A stretch of 55,536 bases of DNA from Coprococcus sp. (GTDB lineage: Bacteria; Bacillota; Clostridia; Lachnospirales; Lachnospiraceae). Both the position numbers and the translations under genes were made by a program. Shown one piece after another: positions 17,196-26,233 of this stretch (position 1 is the stretch's first letter; each line of letters begins with the position of its first letter). The notes beneath the pieces were generated by a model, which worked only from the letters and a program-made list of their open reading frames with translations, did not search any database and was not told the DNA's origin. The DNA lies in NCBI GenBank assembly GCA_016296785.1, contig JAEDHX010000004.1:1-55536 (forward strand), given 5' to 3'.

Positions 17196-17606
17196 ATGGA
17201 AATAAACATTTACATTAACACAAAAAAAATAAGCGCAAACATAAAGGCAGCAATAGATGAATATATAAAAAGATTATCACCATATTGCCGCCTAATTATC
17301 ATGTGTTCTACAAAGCTGCCTGATATATCAAACAAGCCAAATACATATCATGCATATATTACTAATTCAAATTATTCTAATCCAACAATTTCATCAACAC
17401 AATATGCAAAGCTGATAAATGAAATGATGTCAGGTGGAACATCAAAAATATTCTACTATATTGGATATACTGCAAAGGATGCTTCTTCATTAAACTATTT
17501 CTCAATTGTCACACCATCTATGTCAAATGAGCTAACAGCCGTATCGCTGAGTGAGCAAATATATCGTGCTTATACAATTAATAACAACATTGCTTATCAC
17601 AAATAA
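17196..17606 (+). CDS. Diverged RlmH-family (SPOUT) protein lacking the SAM-binding loop
   Basis: A 136-residue protein alignable end to end with RlmH. Residues 1-36 carry the family N terminus with helix motif EYIKRLSPY (22-30). The C terminus EQIYRAYTINNNIAYHK (120-136) is almost the textbook RlmH tail, including Tyr134-His135-Lys136. The centre has decayed: the helix that carries EGxRIL is missing, the SAM loop GGSxGL is IGYTAKD (89-95), and KMTFPHQ is TPSMSNE, so the catalytic-region histidine is gone. It probably cannot bind SAM alone. The start is ATG after AGAGG (spacer eight); a start nine codons upstream lacks a site. It converges on rlmH with 29 overlapping bases. It may be a partner subunit of RlmH, a neofunctionalised copy, or a decaying paralogue with an intact frame. 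Confidence 0.82.
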   Translation: MEINIYINTKKISANIKAAIDEYIKRLSPYCRLIIMCSTKLPDISNKPNTYHAYITNSNYSNPTISSTQYAKLINEMMSGGTSKIFYYIGYTAKDASSLNYFSIVTPSMSNELTAVSLSEQIYRAYTINNNIAYHK

Positions 17607-18045
17607 GCTTAATTTGTTCAGCAAGCATAACCCTCATTAATTGATGAGGAAAGGTCATTTTTGAAAAGCTCAGCTTATAATCAGCTCTACTTACACATCT
17701 GCTGTCAAGGCCTAGTGAGCCTCCAATAATAAATGTTATTTCATTGTAGCCCTTATATGCTGCATCGTTTACTATTTCTGACAGTTTTTTAGTACCAGTC
17801 TCCTTGCCCTCTATACAAAGAGCAATAACATATTCGCTACTTCCAATATTTGACAGAATTCTATCTCCTTCAACAGCTAGTATTTTACTATTTATCATCT
17901 TGCCTGCTCCCTTAGGAATAGGCTCATCTGCCACCTGCTTAATAATCAGCCGGTTATCTGCAGATAATGAACGGGATATATTTGTAATAATATCAGAATA
18001 ATATGCTTCTTTTATCTTACCTACACACACAATATTATATATCAT
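17578..18045 (-). CDS. rlmH: 23S rRNA pseudouridine(1915) N3-methyltransferase RlmH, with atypical C terminus
   Basis: RlmH methylates pseudouridine 1915 of 23S rRNA helix 69 on the 70S ribosome. The 155-residue protein keeps VCVGKIKEAYY, EGDRIL (59-64), the SAM knot FIIGGSLGLDS (105-115) and LSFSKMTFPHQLMRVMLAEQI (125-145, His134). Two family hallmarks are absent. The N-terminal EYxKRLxPY motif reads NISRSLSADN, and the C-terminal YRAxxIxxxxYH(K/R) tail is replaced by KLICDKQCCY. The convergent gene at 17196 has both missing pieces. The start ATG overlaps the stop of the symporter gene (ATGA), so translation is probably coupled. GAGGC lies ten bases upstream. Confidence 0.93.
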   Translation of the reverse strand: MIYNIVCVGKIKEAYYSDIITNISRSLSADNRLIIKQVADEPIPKGAGKMINSKILAVEGDRILSNIGSSEYVIALCIEGKETGTKKLSEIVNDAAYKGYNEITFIIGGSLGLDSRCVSRADYKLSFSKMTFPHQLMRVMLAEQIKLICDKQCCY

Positions 18046-19493
18046 ATCTGATTCTGCCTCATACGTTCGAATATTATTCTCTCATCTTTATCTGTCTTTT
18101 TTGTAAACATGCTTACTATAATTATAGTAGCAAGACTAAAGACAAATGCAATTAGGTCTGCCCTTACATTAGTTGCAACATGCATAGTCATGTTATTTAT
18201 TATTGGTACACATTCCCATGCGAGATAAACAAGAAGTCCTGTTTCAATTCCTCGCAGTATTCCATTTTTTGTAGAATTCTTCCACATTAATGCCATAATA
18301 CAAGGTGCAGCAAGAGCACCTGCACATATTCCCCAGCCTGTAACAATAAGCTTTGTCTCATCAAAATCTATAAAGTATACTACAAGAAATACAATTATAC
18401 CCACTGATAATATTGACACAATATCTATAATTAGCTTGACTGTAACAGGAATATTCTTCTTAACAGAAGGAACTAATCCCCGCACATGCTCACAAATATT
18501 TCTCATTAGTGATTCCATAAGAATGATAATTGCAAGAATATATATGCAAAGCACAAAGAGCCTTATCGAATCAGCATACTCCTTACCCTTAAATAAAGCC
18601 TTATATAGCAAATTATATGCTTCAAAGAAGTTTCTCTTTGAGGATAATACTGTCGGATGAATCATTGGAATAATCAGAAGTGACAGCATGCAGGTACTAA
18701 TTAATGTAAGTCCTGAGAAAATAACTGCCCATATTCTGCTGCTGTCAAGACCTTTAATATCACGGACATTTATTACTCCCTTATACATAAGCGGCATACC
18801 TATACATCCAATTCCTACGGATAACATGGTAATTACATCTGATATCTCAACATAAGCACCCTTATAGTATAAAATGTTTAGATATTTGCTTGTATCAGTT
18901 GGCGTACCGGATATCCTATACAAATCCAAAATCTCACTTGCACTGTATTCTGAAAAAATAAATACAATCGTACCTACCGATGCGAAAATAAGAAATGCAA
19001 ATATTATCGTTTTAAAAAAACCGATAGTTCTGTTATCAAGAAGCATTGTGGCAAATGCCATAATAACTACTATTATCAATAAACAAATAAATCTGTCTGC
19101 ATCCATAAAATCAGAAGTAATCTTTACCAGTGTTCTTAGTACTGAAACTAATATCATTCCAAGTGCAATAATCCATATTATCGAAGTAATATTCTTTAGG
19201 CCCGGCGAATTATATCTGGCCTCAAACAGCTCAGGAGCATTATGAATCTTTTTACTTGAAAGCTCAGTATATGCATTCATTCTCTTTGACAAAAAAAGCC
19301 ATGCAAATACATTACCAACAAATATACCTATGGCAACCAAACACTGCCCTGCACCAAATAATGCAATATTTACCGGCAAAAGAAAAACAGTCCAGAGAAT
19401 TATATCATTTGCCGAAACCTGACCAGCAGTAACAATACCACTAACATTATTCCTTTTTATTCCAAATACTCTTTTATCACTAAATACTGACAT
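18042..19493 (-). CDS. Sodium:solute symporter family (SSS) transporter
   Basis: An integral membrane protein of 483 residues with about 12-13 hydrophobic segments. The family region is recognisable by GAGQCLVAIGIFVGNVFAWLFLSKRMN, followed by NAPELFEARYNSPGLKNITSIIW, which matches the NxPEFLxxRYxSxxLR loop of the SSS family. A central stretch (GIGCIGMPLMYKGVINVRDIKG) corresponds to the conserved sodium-site region. The N terminus before the first clear segment is short, so the usual first helix may be reduced. ATG at 19491-19493 follows AGGAAG by ten bases; the TTG upstream has no site. The solute cannot be assigned. It is translationally coupled to rlmH. Confidence 0.85.
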   Translation of the reverse strand: MSVFSDKRVFGIKRNNVSGIVTAGQVSANDIILWTVFLLPVNIALFGAGQCLVAIGIFVGNVFAWLFLSKRMNAYTELSSKKIHNAPELFEARYNSPGLKNITSIIWIIALGMILVSVLRTLVKITSDFMDADRFICLLIIVVIMAFATMLLDNRTIGFFKTIIFAFLIFASVGTIVFIFSEYSASEILDLYRISGTPTDTSKYLNILYYKGAYVEISDVITMLSVGIGCIGMPLMYKGVINVRDIKGLDSSRIWAVIFSGLTLISTCMLSLLIIPMIHPTVLSSKRNFFEAYNLLYKALFKGKEYADSIRLFVLCIYILAIIILMESLMRNICEHVRGLVPSVKKNIPVTVKLIIDIVSILSVGIIVFLVVYFIDFDETKLIVTGWGICAGALAAPCIMALMWKNSTKNGILRGIETGLLVYLAWECVPIINNMTMHVATNVRADLIAFVFSLATIIIVSMFTKKTDKDERIIFERMRQNQI

Positions 19494-19638
19494 TATAATA
19501 ATACTTCCTTTATAATCCAAAAATTATATTGATTTTATCACATTTATGTGAATACTGCTACAAAATATACCATATATTTTAGACTATATTTTTTAATATA
19601 TTCTGCCAAAACTAATAGTACAAATTGCATTTATATGC

Positions 19639-19644
19639 TATAAT
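19639..19644 (+). promoter_or_regulatory. Extended -10 promoter of the Na/Pi cotransporter gene
   Basis: TGCTATAAT (-10 TATAAT at 19639-19644 with upstream TG) stands about 65 bases before the TTG start. There is no convincing -35, as expected for an extended -10 promoter. Confidence 0.55.
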
Positions 19645-19710
19645 CTTGTGGAATGCGAACTTTACAGAGATTTTACTAATTATTTACATTTTTTCAGGAG
19701 GATTTTTACA

Positions 19711-21645
19711 TTGAACATTTTTTCAATTCTCACATTACTAGGTGGCGTTGGATTATTCCTATATGGTATGAACCTTATGGGTGCTTCATTAAAGAACCTT
19801 GCCGGAGGAAGTCTTGAAAAGATTCTGGAGAAGCTTACAACAGGTAAGCATAAGGCAACCGGAGCTATAAAAGGATTTTCACTGGGTACCGGTGTTACAG
19901 CAATTATCCAAAGCTCAGCTGCAACAACAATCATGCTTATCGGCTTTGTTAATGCCGGCATCATGAAACTAAGTCAGGCAATACCTGTCGTATTTGGTTC
20001 AAACCTTGGTAGTACAGCAACTGCCCAGATATTGAGACTTGGTGATTTAGGTGAAAAAAATGTTTTCTTAAAGCTACTAAAGCCATCATCATTTGCTCCT
20101 ATTCTTATTTGTATTGGTGCATTTATTATTCTTTTTTCAAAAAAGAAGAAAAATAAAGATATTGCAGGTATTCTTGTAGGTCTTGGAGTATTATTCTTTG
20201 GTATGACTACAATGGAAGGAGTATTTGCACCACTTAAGGAATCACAGAAATTCCAGGATTTATTTACCTCATTTAATAATCCATTTCTTGGAATACTAAT
20301 AGGACTTGTGCTTACAGCAATAATTCAAAGCTCTTCTGCTTCTGTTGGTATTCTTCAGGCTATATCATCAACCGGTGTAGTAACATATGGAACAGCAATA
20401 CCTATTATTATTGGTCAGAATATTGGTAAATGTATGACAATACTTCTTGGAAGCATTGGCGCTAACAAGAAAGCAAAGCGTGTTTCAATGTCATATCTTC
20501 TCTTTAATATATTTGGTACAGTTTTATTTATTGCACTAATATACGGACTCCAGGTGTTTATTGATATGCCATTTATGGCAAATACAATTAACCGTGGTGG
20601 TGTAGCAAATCTTCATTTGCTCTTTAATCTTATTACCGGCCTTATTCTTCTTCCATTCTCAAGTGCAATGGCTAATATTACAGGCAAGATATTTAAGGAT
20701 GATGAGGAATCTAAGATTGATAAAGAGCTTGCTACTCTTGATGAAAGACTTCTTGATACACCAAACATTGCTCTTGCACAGTGTCGTAAGGTAATGTTCT
20801 CAATGACCGATGCAATCAGAGAGAACTTTGATACAGGTTGCAGACTTCTTGCTGATTATAATGAAGCTGATGCTACTGCGTTATTAGAAAACGAGGAATT
20901 TATTGATAAATGTGAAAGTGCTCTTAATGCATATCTTCTTAAGATAACCTCAAAGGCATTAACAAAGCCGGACAGAAGACTTGCTTCTGAGCTGTTAAAC
21001 AGTATTAGCGATCTTGAAAGAATTGGTGATCACTGCGAGACTCTTCTTAATACAGCTCGTAATATTGAAGACGAAAAGATTACATTCTCTGAACAGGGAA
21101 GCAAGGAGATTCATATTGCACTTGATGCAACAGCTAATATTATAAATACCACATTCTCAGCATTTAAGGATGATGATTTGCAGGCAGTTGCCAGAATCGA
21201 ACCACTTGCACAGACAATAGATGAATTAAAGGAGACCATAAAGGAGCACCATGTAATACGACTCCAGACAGGTGAATGTGGTATTGCAGGCGGATTTGCC
21301 CTTGTTGACATTCTAACAAGCCTTGAGCGAATTGGAAGCCATTGTTCAAACATTGCGCTTCACATTGCAAAGAAGTTAAGTACAGAACATATTGATGAAA
21401 TGCATGGTCATATATATACCAGCGGTTACAAAACCTCTGAGGAATATAAGGCTCTCTACTTCTATTATGTATCCCTCTACTCAACTCCTATTACAGAGGC
21501 TTACAATAAGAAAATCAAAGAATTAGAGACAAATCTTCCTGATACTAATAAAACAAAAGAAATGGTTAAGGATAAATCAAAAGATAAAGATAAAATTAAA
21601 GACAAGCTTAAAGATAAGCCTAAGAAGCCGGCTAAGAAAAAATAG
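19711..21645 (+). CDS. Na+/phosphate cotransporter family protein with PhoU-like domain
   Basis: A NptA/YjbB-type sodium-dependent phosphate transporter of 644 residues. The membrane part (about 1-320) contains two inverted repeats, each with a QSS motif: AIIQSSAATTIMLIGFVNAGIM and AIIQSSSASVGILQAIS. The family opening LGGVGLFLYGMNLMG is present. A cytoplasmic PhoU-like helical region covers about 345-555. The tail (about 590-644) is a lysine/aspartate repeat (KDKSKDKDKIKDKLKDKPKK). The start is TTG at 19711, nine bases after CAGGAGG; the in-frame ATG 21 codons upstream has no site. It is monocistronic, ending in a bidirectional terminator. Phosphate is the likely substrate. Confidence 0.93.
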   Translation: MNIFSILTLLGGVGLFLYGMNLMGASLKNLAGGSLEKILEKLTTGKHKATGAIKGFSLGTGVTAIIQSSAATTIMLIGFVNAGIMKLSQAIPVVFGSNLGSTATAQILRLGDLGEKNVFLKLLKPSSFAPILICIGAFIILFSKKKKNKDIAGILVGLGVLFFGMTTMEGVFAPLKESQKFQDLFTSFNNPFLGILIGLVLTAIIQSSSASVGILQAISSTGVVTYGTAIPIIIGQNIGKCMTILLGSIGANKKAKRVSMSYLLFNIFGTVLFIALIYGLQVFIDMPFMANTINRGGVANLHLLFNLITGLILLPFSSAMANITGKIFKDDEESKIDKELATLDERLLDTPNIALAQCRKVMFSMTDAIRENFDTGCRLLADYNEADATALLENEEFIDKCESALNAYLLKITSKALTKPDRRLASELLNSISDLERIGDHCETLLNTARNIEDEKITFSEQGSKEIHIALDATANIINTTFSAFKDDDLQAVARIEPLAQTIDELKETIKEHHVIRLQTGECGIAGGFALVDILTSLERIGSHCSNIALHIAKKLSTEHIDEMHGHIYTSGYKTSEEYKALYFYYVSLYSTPITEAYNKKIKELETNLPDTNKTKEMVKDKSKDKDKIKDKLKDKPKKPAKKK

Positions 21646-21658
21646 CTATAATAAATAT

Positions 21659-21720
21659 AAAATGCTGTATACAATATGATATTCCTGTAATAATATCACT
21701 TATTATGTATACAGCATTTT
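21659..21720. terminator. Bidirectional terminator between the Na/Pi transporter and thiN
   Basis: AAAATGCTGTATACA (21659-21673) and TGTATACAGCATTTT (21706-21720) form a perfect 15-bp stem with A and T flanks on both sides. It serves both convergent transcripts. Confidence 0.85.
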
Positions 21721-21749
21721 ATAATTTATAATATTCTAATTAGCAGTAA

Positions 21750-22385
21750 TTAATCTATTGTTTCAAAAACAATAAGATAACCTTTATTAAATCTAATATC
21801 TCCATATTCATTTATTATTCTATTACTTACGCCAAGACTTGTTCCTGATACAAGGCTAATATCTTCACCACTATACTCAAAACCATCCAGAGTAATATTG
21901 CTTACACTGTTACATAAAGGCAAAAATGAAATATAGTCATAATTGCTTTTATATATACGGTGGCTCTTATTAATAATATATATCTTATTATGCTTATCAA
22001 TGATATATGCTTCAATTCCTTTGTCAGCACATTTTTTAAGCAGGCAAATATTTGCTATTGAGTGATCATATCTTGTACCTGTTGCACCGATTATAATAAT
22101 AAAATCTGCTTCATGCGATATAGCATAATTAAGTGCGTGCTCCGTATCAGTATCATCCTTATGGGTATCTAGCCTGATTATATTACTTTTATCCTTATAG
22201 TAATCAACACTCTCATTATCTGCCGAATCAAAATCACCTACTATCAAATCCGGAATTATTCCTGCCTTATTAGCAGCTTCAATGCCTTTATCTGCCGCTA
22301 TTATATAATCAAAGGAATACTGTGAAATCGTATCTTCTATTATATTATCTTCAATATAACCACCCGATACAATGAGATACTTCAA
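21750..22385 (-). CDS. thiN: Thiamine diphosphokinase
   Basis: Transfers diphosphate from ATP to thiamine to make the cofactor TPP. The 211 residues open KYLIVSGGYIED and show IIAADKGIEAANKAGIIPDLIVGDFDSA, DKDDTDTEHALNYA-type residues (HKDDTDTEHAL) and the GATGTRYDHSIANI motif of the family. The start is TTG at 22383-22385, eight bases after AGGGAGG; that site overlaps the rpe stop region. It is the last gene of the yicC operon, the usual place after rsgA-rpe in Clostridia. Confidence 0.95.
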   Translation of the reverse strand: MKYLIVSGGYIEDNIIEDTISQYSFDYIIAADKGIEAANKAGIIPDLIVGDFDSADNESVDYYKDKSNIIRLDTHKDDTDTEHALNYAISHEADFIIIIGATGTRYDHSIANICLLKKCADKGIEAYIIDKHNKIYIINKSHRIYKSNYDYISFLPLCNSVSNITLDGFEYSGEDISLVSGTSLGVSNRIINEYGDIRFNKGYLIVFETID

Positions 22386-22398
22386 GACAATATCCTCC

Positions 22399-23055
22399 CT
22401 ACATTCGATCAAATATCTCTATAAATGATTTTACATTACCTGCCAAATCACCATTAAAGACAGCTGAGCCTGCTACTATTATATTAGCACCTGCTTCTAT
22501 TACATCAGCAACATTATCAAGTGTAATTCCACCATCTACCTGAATATCAATATTCAGGCATCTATCTTCAATAAGATTTCTTATATCACGTATTTTCTGT
22601 AATGATGACGGAATGAATGACTGCCCGGAAAATCCCGGATTAACACTCATAATAAGTACCATATCAAGCTCAGGAAGAATATAATCAAGCACACTAAGTG
22701 GTGTTGATGGATTTAGTGCAACGCCTGCTTTCATTCCAAGCTCCTTAACTTTCATTACCGTTCTGTGAAGATGCTTGCAGCTTTCGGCATGAACAGTTAC
22801 AATATCTGCACCACAAGCCTTATAATCCTCAAGATATCTGGCAGGTTCATCTATCATAAGATGAACATCAAATACCTTATCGGTAGTCTTTCTGATGCTC
22901 TTTATTACAGGAGGACCAAATGATATATTAGGAACGAAACTGCCATCCATTACGTCCAAATGGATATATCCGGCTCCTGCCTCATCAATAATTCTTATAT
23001 TCTGTTCAATATTGCCAAAATCAACCGACAACAGCGATGGTGAAAGTACTAACAT
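22399..23055 (-). CDS. rpe: Ribulose-phosphate 3-epimerase
   Basis: Interconverts ribulose 5-phosphate and xylulose 5-phosphate in the pentose phosphate pathway. A 218-residue TIM barrel with LSPSLLSVDFGN, the metal site HLDVMDGSFVPNISFGP, VHLMI, VTVHAES, MSVNPGFSGQSFI and IQVDGGI. The ATG lies one base after the rsgA stop, and its AGAGGA site is inside the rsgA coding end, so the two are coupled. Confidence 0.97.
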   Translation of the reverse strand: MLVLSPSLLSVDFGNIEQNIRIIDEAGAGYIHLDVMDGSFVPNISFGPPVIKSIRKTTDKVFDVHLMIDEPARYLEDYKACGADIVTVHAESCKHLHRTVMKVKELGMKAGVALNPSTPLSVLDYILPELDMVLIMSVNPGFSGQSFIPSSLQKIRDIRNLIEDRCLNIDIQVDGGITLDNVADVIEAGANIIVAGSAVFNGDLAGNVKSFIEIFDRM

Positions 23056-23056
23056 A

Positions 23057-23935
23057 TTACCATTTCCTCTTTTCTTTTAAATCATTGTATATCATTACAT
23101 AATTTTCATAACGTATCCTGCTTATTTCACCCTTATCAACAGCAGCCTTTACCAGACAGTCAGGCTCACTAATATGATTGCACATATTGAACCTGCATTT
23201 TCCGGTATATATAGCAATCTCAGGGAAATAGTCCTTTAGTTCGTTGCAATCTAACGAGTCAACATATAATGAACTAAAGCCCGGTGTATCCATTATATAG
23301 GTATTATCCCATACACAAATTAGCTCTGAATGTCTGGTGGTATGCTTACCCCTCTTTATCTTATCACTAATTTTCCCTGTCCTGGCCATAATATCAGGTC
23401 TGATAGCATTTAATGTAGAGGACTTACCAACACCTGAAGGCCCGGCAAATACAGTTGTTTTTCCTTCAATCAAGCCTTTAAGATCATCTATTCCTTCACC
23501 ACTATCAGCGCTAATATATATTACCTTATATCCACTCTTTTCATAGGAAGCACAATCTTCTCTATACTTTTCAAAATCCTTTAAATCTATTTTATTAAAG
23601 CAAATAATAGCCTCTACTCCCGCAAGCTCCATATTAACAAGGAATCTGTCAAGCAAGTTAAAATTAGGTTCAGGATCAGATACTGCAAAAATAATAACTG
23701 TCTGATTAACATTAGAAACTGCAGGTCTTATTAAAGAGTTAAATCTAGGTAATATCTCACTAATATTACCTAGATTATTATCCTCATCAAGTATCTCTAT
23801 TATTACATCATCACCTACTAGAGGCTTTATTTTTTTATTGCGAAAAATTCCCTTGGCACGGCATTCATATTCTATACCATTATCAGCATGCACATAATAG
23901 AATCCACCAATACCCTTTACAATCTTTCCATCCAT
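23057..23935 (-). CDS. rsgA: Ribosome small subunit-dependent GTPase RsgA
   Basis: A 30S assembly GTPase with circularly permuted G motifs. The 292-residue protein has an N-terminal OB fold (IVKGIGGFYYV, about 1-65), then G4 CFNKIDL, G1 GPSGVGKSSTLNAI, G3 DTPGFSSL, and the C-terminal zinc knuckle CRFNMCNHISEPDC. It sits between prkC and rpe, the standard Firmicutes order, and is often a phosphorylation target of PrkC. Confidence 0.97.
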   Translation of the reverse strand: MDGKIVKGIGGFYYVHADNGIEYECRAKGIFRNKKIKPLVGDDVIIEILDEDNNLGNISEILPRFNSLIRPAVSNVNQTVIIFAVSDPEPNFNLLDRFLVNMELAGVEAIICFNKIDLKDFEKYREDCASYEKSGYKVIYISADSGEGIDDLKGLIEGKTTVFAGPSGVGKSSTLNAIRPDIMARTGKISDKIKRGKHTTRHSELICVWDNTYIMDTPGFSSLYVDSLDCNELKDYFPEIAIYTGKCRFNMCNHISEPDCLVKAAVDKGEISRIRYENYVMIYNDLKEKRKW

Positions 23936-23944
23936 ATATTATAG

Positions 23945-26221
23945 CTACTCCTGTGAAAATGTTGCAGAAATACCACTTGTATTAAAGCATGTAGTAACAT
24001 CAATTCCGTCACTGTCAGTAATCTCTACAATAAATGAACCACTATTTGTTGTAAGGCCTGTAATAGGATCATTTCCACTAATATCAAGAGGGAAGGAATC
24101 TGCTCCTGCAGCACCGGTATATAAGCTGTATGACTTCTTTCCAACCTTATAAGCAATCTTAACATTTACATTGCCAAATTCTTCAAAGTCGTAATCACTA
24201 TTAGTAACTGAACCGGCAAATGAAACTGAGTAAGTATAATTCTCTTTACCATTACTTATTACATATGAAACGGTAGAGCCTTCTTCAAGTTCACTGTCAA
24301 CTGCTTCTGTCTGACTAATAACCTCTCCGGCAGGAACCTCATCATCAAAGTCATAAGAAGGATTTCCAACAAGCTTAGCCTCTTCAAGTGCCGTCTTTGC
24401 CTGCTCCTCAGTAAGGCCAACAAGATTAGGAACCTTTGTTGTTACTGTTTCTTTACCATTACTTACAATTATCTTAACAGTTGAACCCTTAGGCACTTCC
24501 TTGCCACTTTCAGGCTCCTGTGAAATAACATGATTCTTCTCAACCTCATCATCATATTCGAAGCCATGTGTAACTTCAAGGCCTGCTTCTCTAAGAAGAA
24601 CCTGAGCCTGCTCATCTGTATATCCTTTAACATCAGGGACCTCAGTCATCTCCTTACCTGAAGATATAGTAATTATAATTTCATCATTTTTAGCAATACT
24701 ATTACCTTCAGCTATACTCTGTTCAATAACATAGCCTTCTTCTACATCATTATCCTTCTTTTCTACAAATTTATAATTTGTAAATCCATTCTTCTTCATC
24801 TGCTCTTCAGCAGCTGTCTTATAAAGTCCAACAACATTGACCATAACACCCATCTCTTCAGTAGAATCCTCAGAAGAGTCTGTTGATGTCTCTGTCTTAA
24901 CACCAGGCTTATCATCACCGCCAAAAGGATGCCAGCCTGCTATCTTTCCAATAATAAATATTACTAATATAGATATAATAATAACAAGTGCTACACTTGA
25001 AATCATAATAATCTTCTTAAGCTTTGGATCTATCTCTTCTTCTTCCTTAGCATATCTTGGATTAACAGGAGCTGCCTTCTCAATCTCTTCGTATTCATCA
25101 TCATCACCATCCTCCGGGAACAAATCATCAATTGAAGATGGTTTCATAACAGGAATATTAATTCTTGATTCTGCTCTTGAGTCAAGTGGCTGTGCTGGAG
25201 CTGATGCAGTTGGCGCAGCAGCAGGTCTTTGAACAGACGGACCCGGTGTAACAGGTCTTTGCTGTGCTACTCTAGGTGCTGTTACCTGTGCTTCACCTGC
25301 ATTAATCTGTCTTCCCTGCTTAATTGCATTCATCTCCTCCTGCGTCATCTTTACAGTTGGAGAATTATTAACAGCTGTTTGCACAACAATGCAATCTATG
25401 TTAGGATTTTCCTTTACTCTCTTTAAATCAGCAATAAGTGAATTAGCCGTAAGATATCGTCTTTCAGGCTTCTTCTGAGTACACTTAAGAATTACCTTCT
25501 CAAGACTTGTTGGTATATCAGGATAATATTCTCTTGGTGATACCATATCACTTTGAATATGCATAAGTGCTATTGCAACATTATTCTCGCCCTCAAATGG
25601 GACATGACCTGTAACCATTTCATATAAAGTAATACCAAGTGAATAAATATCACTTCTTTCATCACTATATCCACCTCTAGCCTGTTCAGGTGAAATATAA
25701 TGAACACTACCCATTGCATTAGAAGTCATTGTATTTGATGAAGCTGCCCTTGCAATACCAAAATCAGTAACCTTCAGGCTTCCATTCTTTGCTACAATTA
25801 TATTCTGCGGCTTAATATCTCTGTGAATAGTATGATTCTCATGTGCAATCTCAAGCCCCTGTGCAATCTGAATAGCAAAGTCAATTGCCTGTTCATAAGG
25901 AATTCTTCCGTTTTTTTGGATATATTCCTTTAAGGTAATACCCTCAACGAGCTCCATAACAATATAGTATATGCCATTCTCCTCACCTACATCATACACA
26001 TTAACAATGTTTGGATGAGATAGTCCGGCAGCAGACTGTGCTTCATTTCTAAATTTTGATACAAAGCCTGCATCTGAAGAGAATTCCGGCTTTAATACCT
26101 TAATTGCAACAAATCTGTTAAGTACATGGCATTTCGCTTTATATACCTCTGACATTCCGCCCGAACCAACAGTTTCTATTATTTCATATCGATTACTTAA
26201 CATCATTCCCTGATTAAGCAT
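23945..26221 (-). CDS. prkC: PASTA-domain Ser/Thr protein kinase (PrkC/Stk1)
   Basis: Membrane Hanks-type kinase that senses muropeptides or lipid II and controls cell wall growth and spore germination in Bacillota. The 758 residues contain a kinase domain (about 12-270: VGSGGMSEVYKAK, AIKVLKPE, HRDIKPQNIIV, DFGIARA, HYISPEQARGG), a Pro/Ala/Gln-rich juxtamembrane linker (about 300-400), one membrane segment (about 406-430), three PASTA repeats (about 455-660, each ending in a TISSGKE/VSNGKE type motif) and a C-terminal beta-rich domain of about 95 residues. GAGGAG lies six bases before ATG. The partner phosphatase precedes it by 12 bases. Confidence 0.97.
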   Translation of the reverse strand: MLNQGMMLSNRYEIIETVGSGGMSEVYKAKCHVLNRFVAIKVLKPEFSSDAGFVSKFRNEAQSAAGLSHPNIVNVYDVGEENGIYYIVMELVEGITLKEYIQKNGRIPYEQAIDFAIQIAQGLEIAHENHTIHRDIKPQNIIVAKNGSLKVTDFGIARAASSNTMTSNAMGSVHYISPEQARGGYSDERSDIYSLGITLYEMVTGHVPFEGENNVAIALMHIQSDMVSPREYYPDIPTSLEKVILKCTQKKPERRYLTANSLIADLKRVKENPNIDCIVVQTAVNNSPTVKMTQEEMNAIKQGRQINAGEAQVTAPRVAQQRPVTPGPSVQRPAAAPTASAPAQPLDSRAESRINIPVMKPSSIDDLFPEDGDDDEYEEIEKAAPVNPRYAKEEEEIDPKLKKIIMISSVALVIIISILVIFIIGKIAGWHPFGGDDKPGVKTETSTDSSEDSTEEMGVMVNVVGLYKTAAEEQMKKNGFTNYKFVEKKDNDVEEGYVIEQSIAEGNSIAKNDEIIITISSGKEMTEVPDVKGYTDEQAQVLLREAGLEVTHGFEYDDEVEKNHVISQEPESGKEVPKGSTVKIIVSNGKETVTTKVPNLVGLTEEQAKTALEEAKLVGNPSYDFDDEVPAGEVISQTEAVDSELEEGSTVSYVISNGKENYTYSVSFAGSVTNSDYDFEEFGNVNVKIAYKVGKKSYSLYTGAAGADSFPLDISGNDPITGLTTNSGSFIVEITDSDGIDVTTCFNTSGISATFSQE

Positions 26222-26233
26222 AATTTACTCCTC

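Noticed and set aside
17580..17606. SCC-type attachment site at the 3' end of an rlmH gene
   Set aside because: In staphylococci the rlmH (orfX) 3' end is the SCC insertion site and the AYHK coding end here looks similar, but there is no ccr recombinase, no direct-repeat copy and no inserted element.
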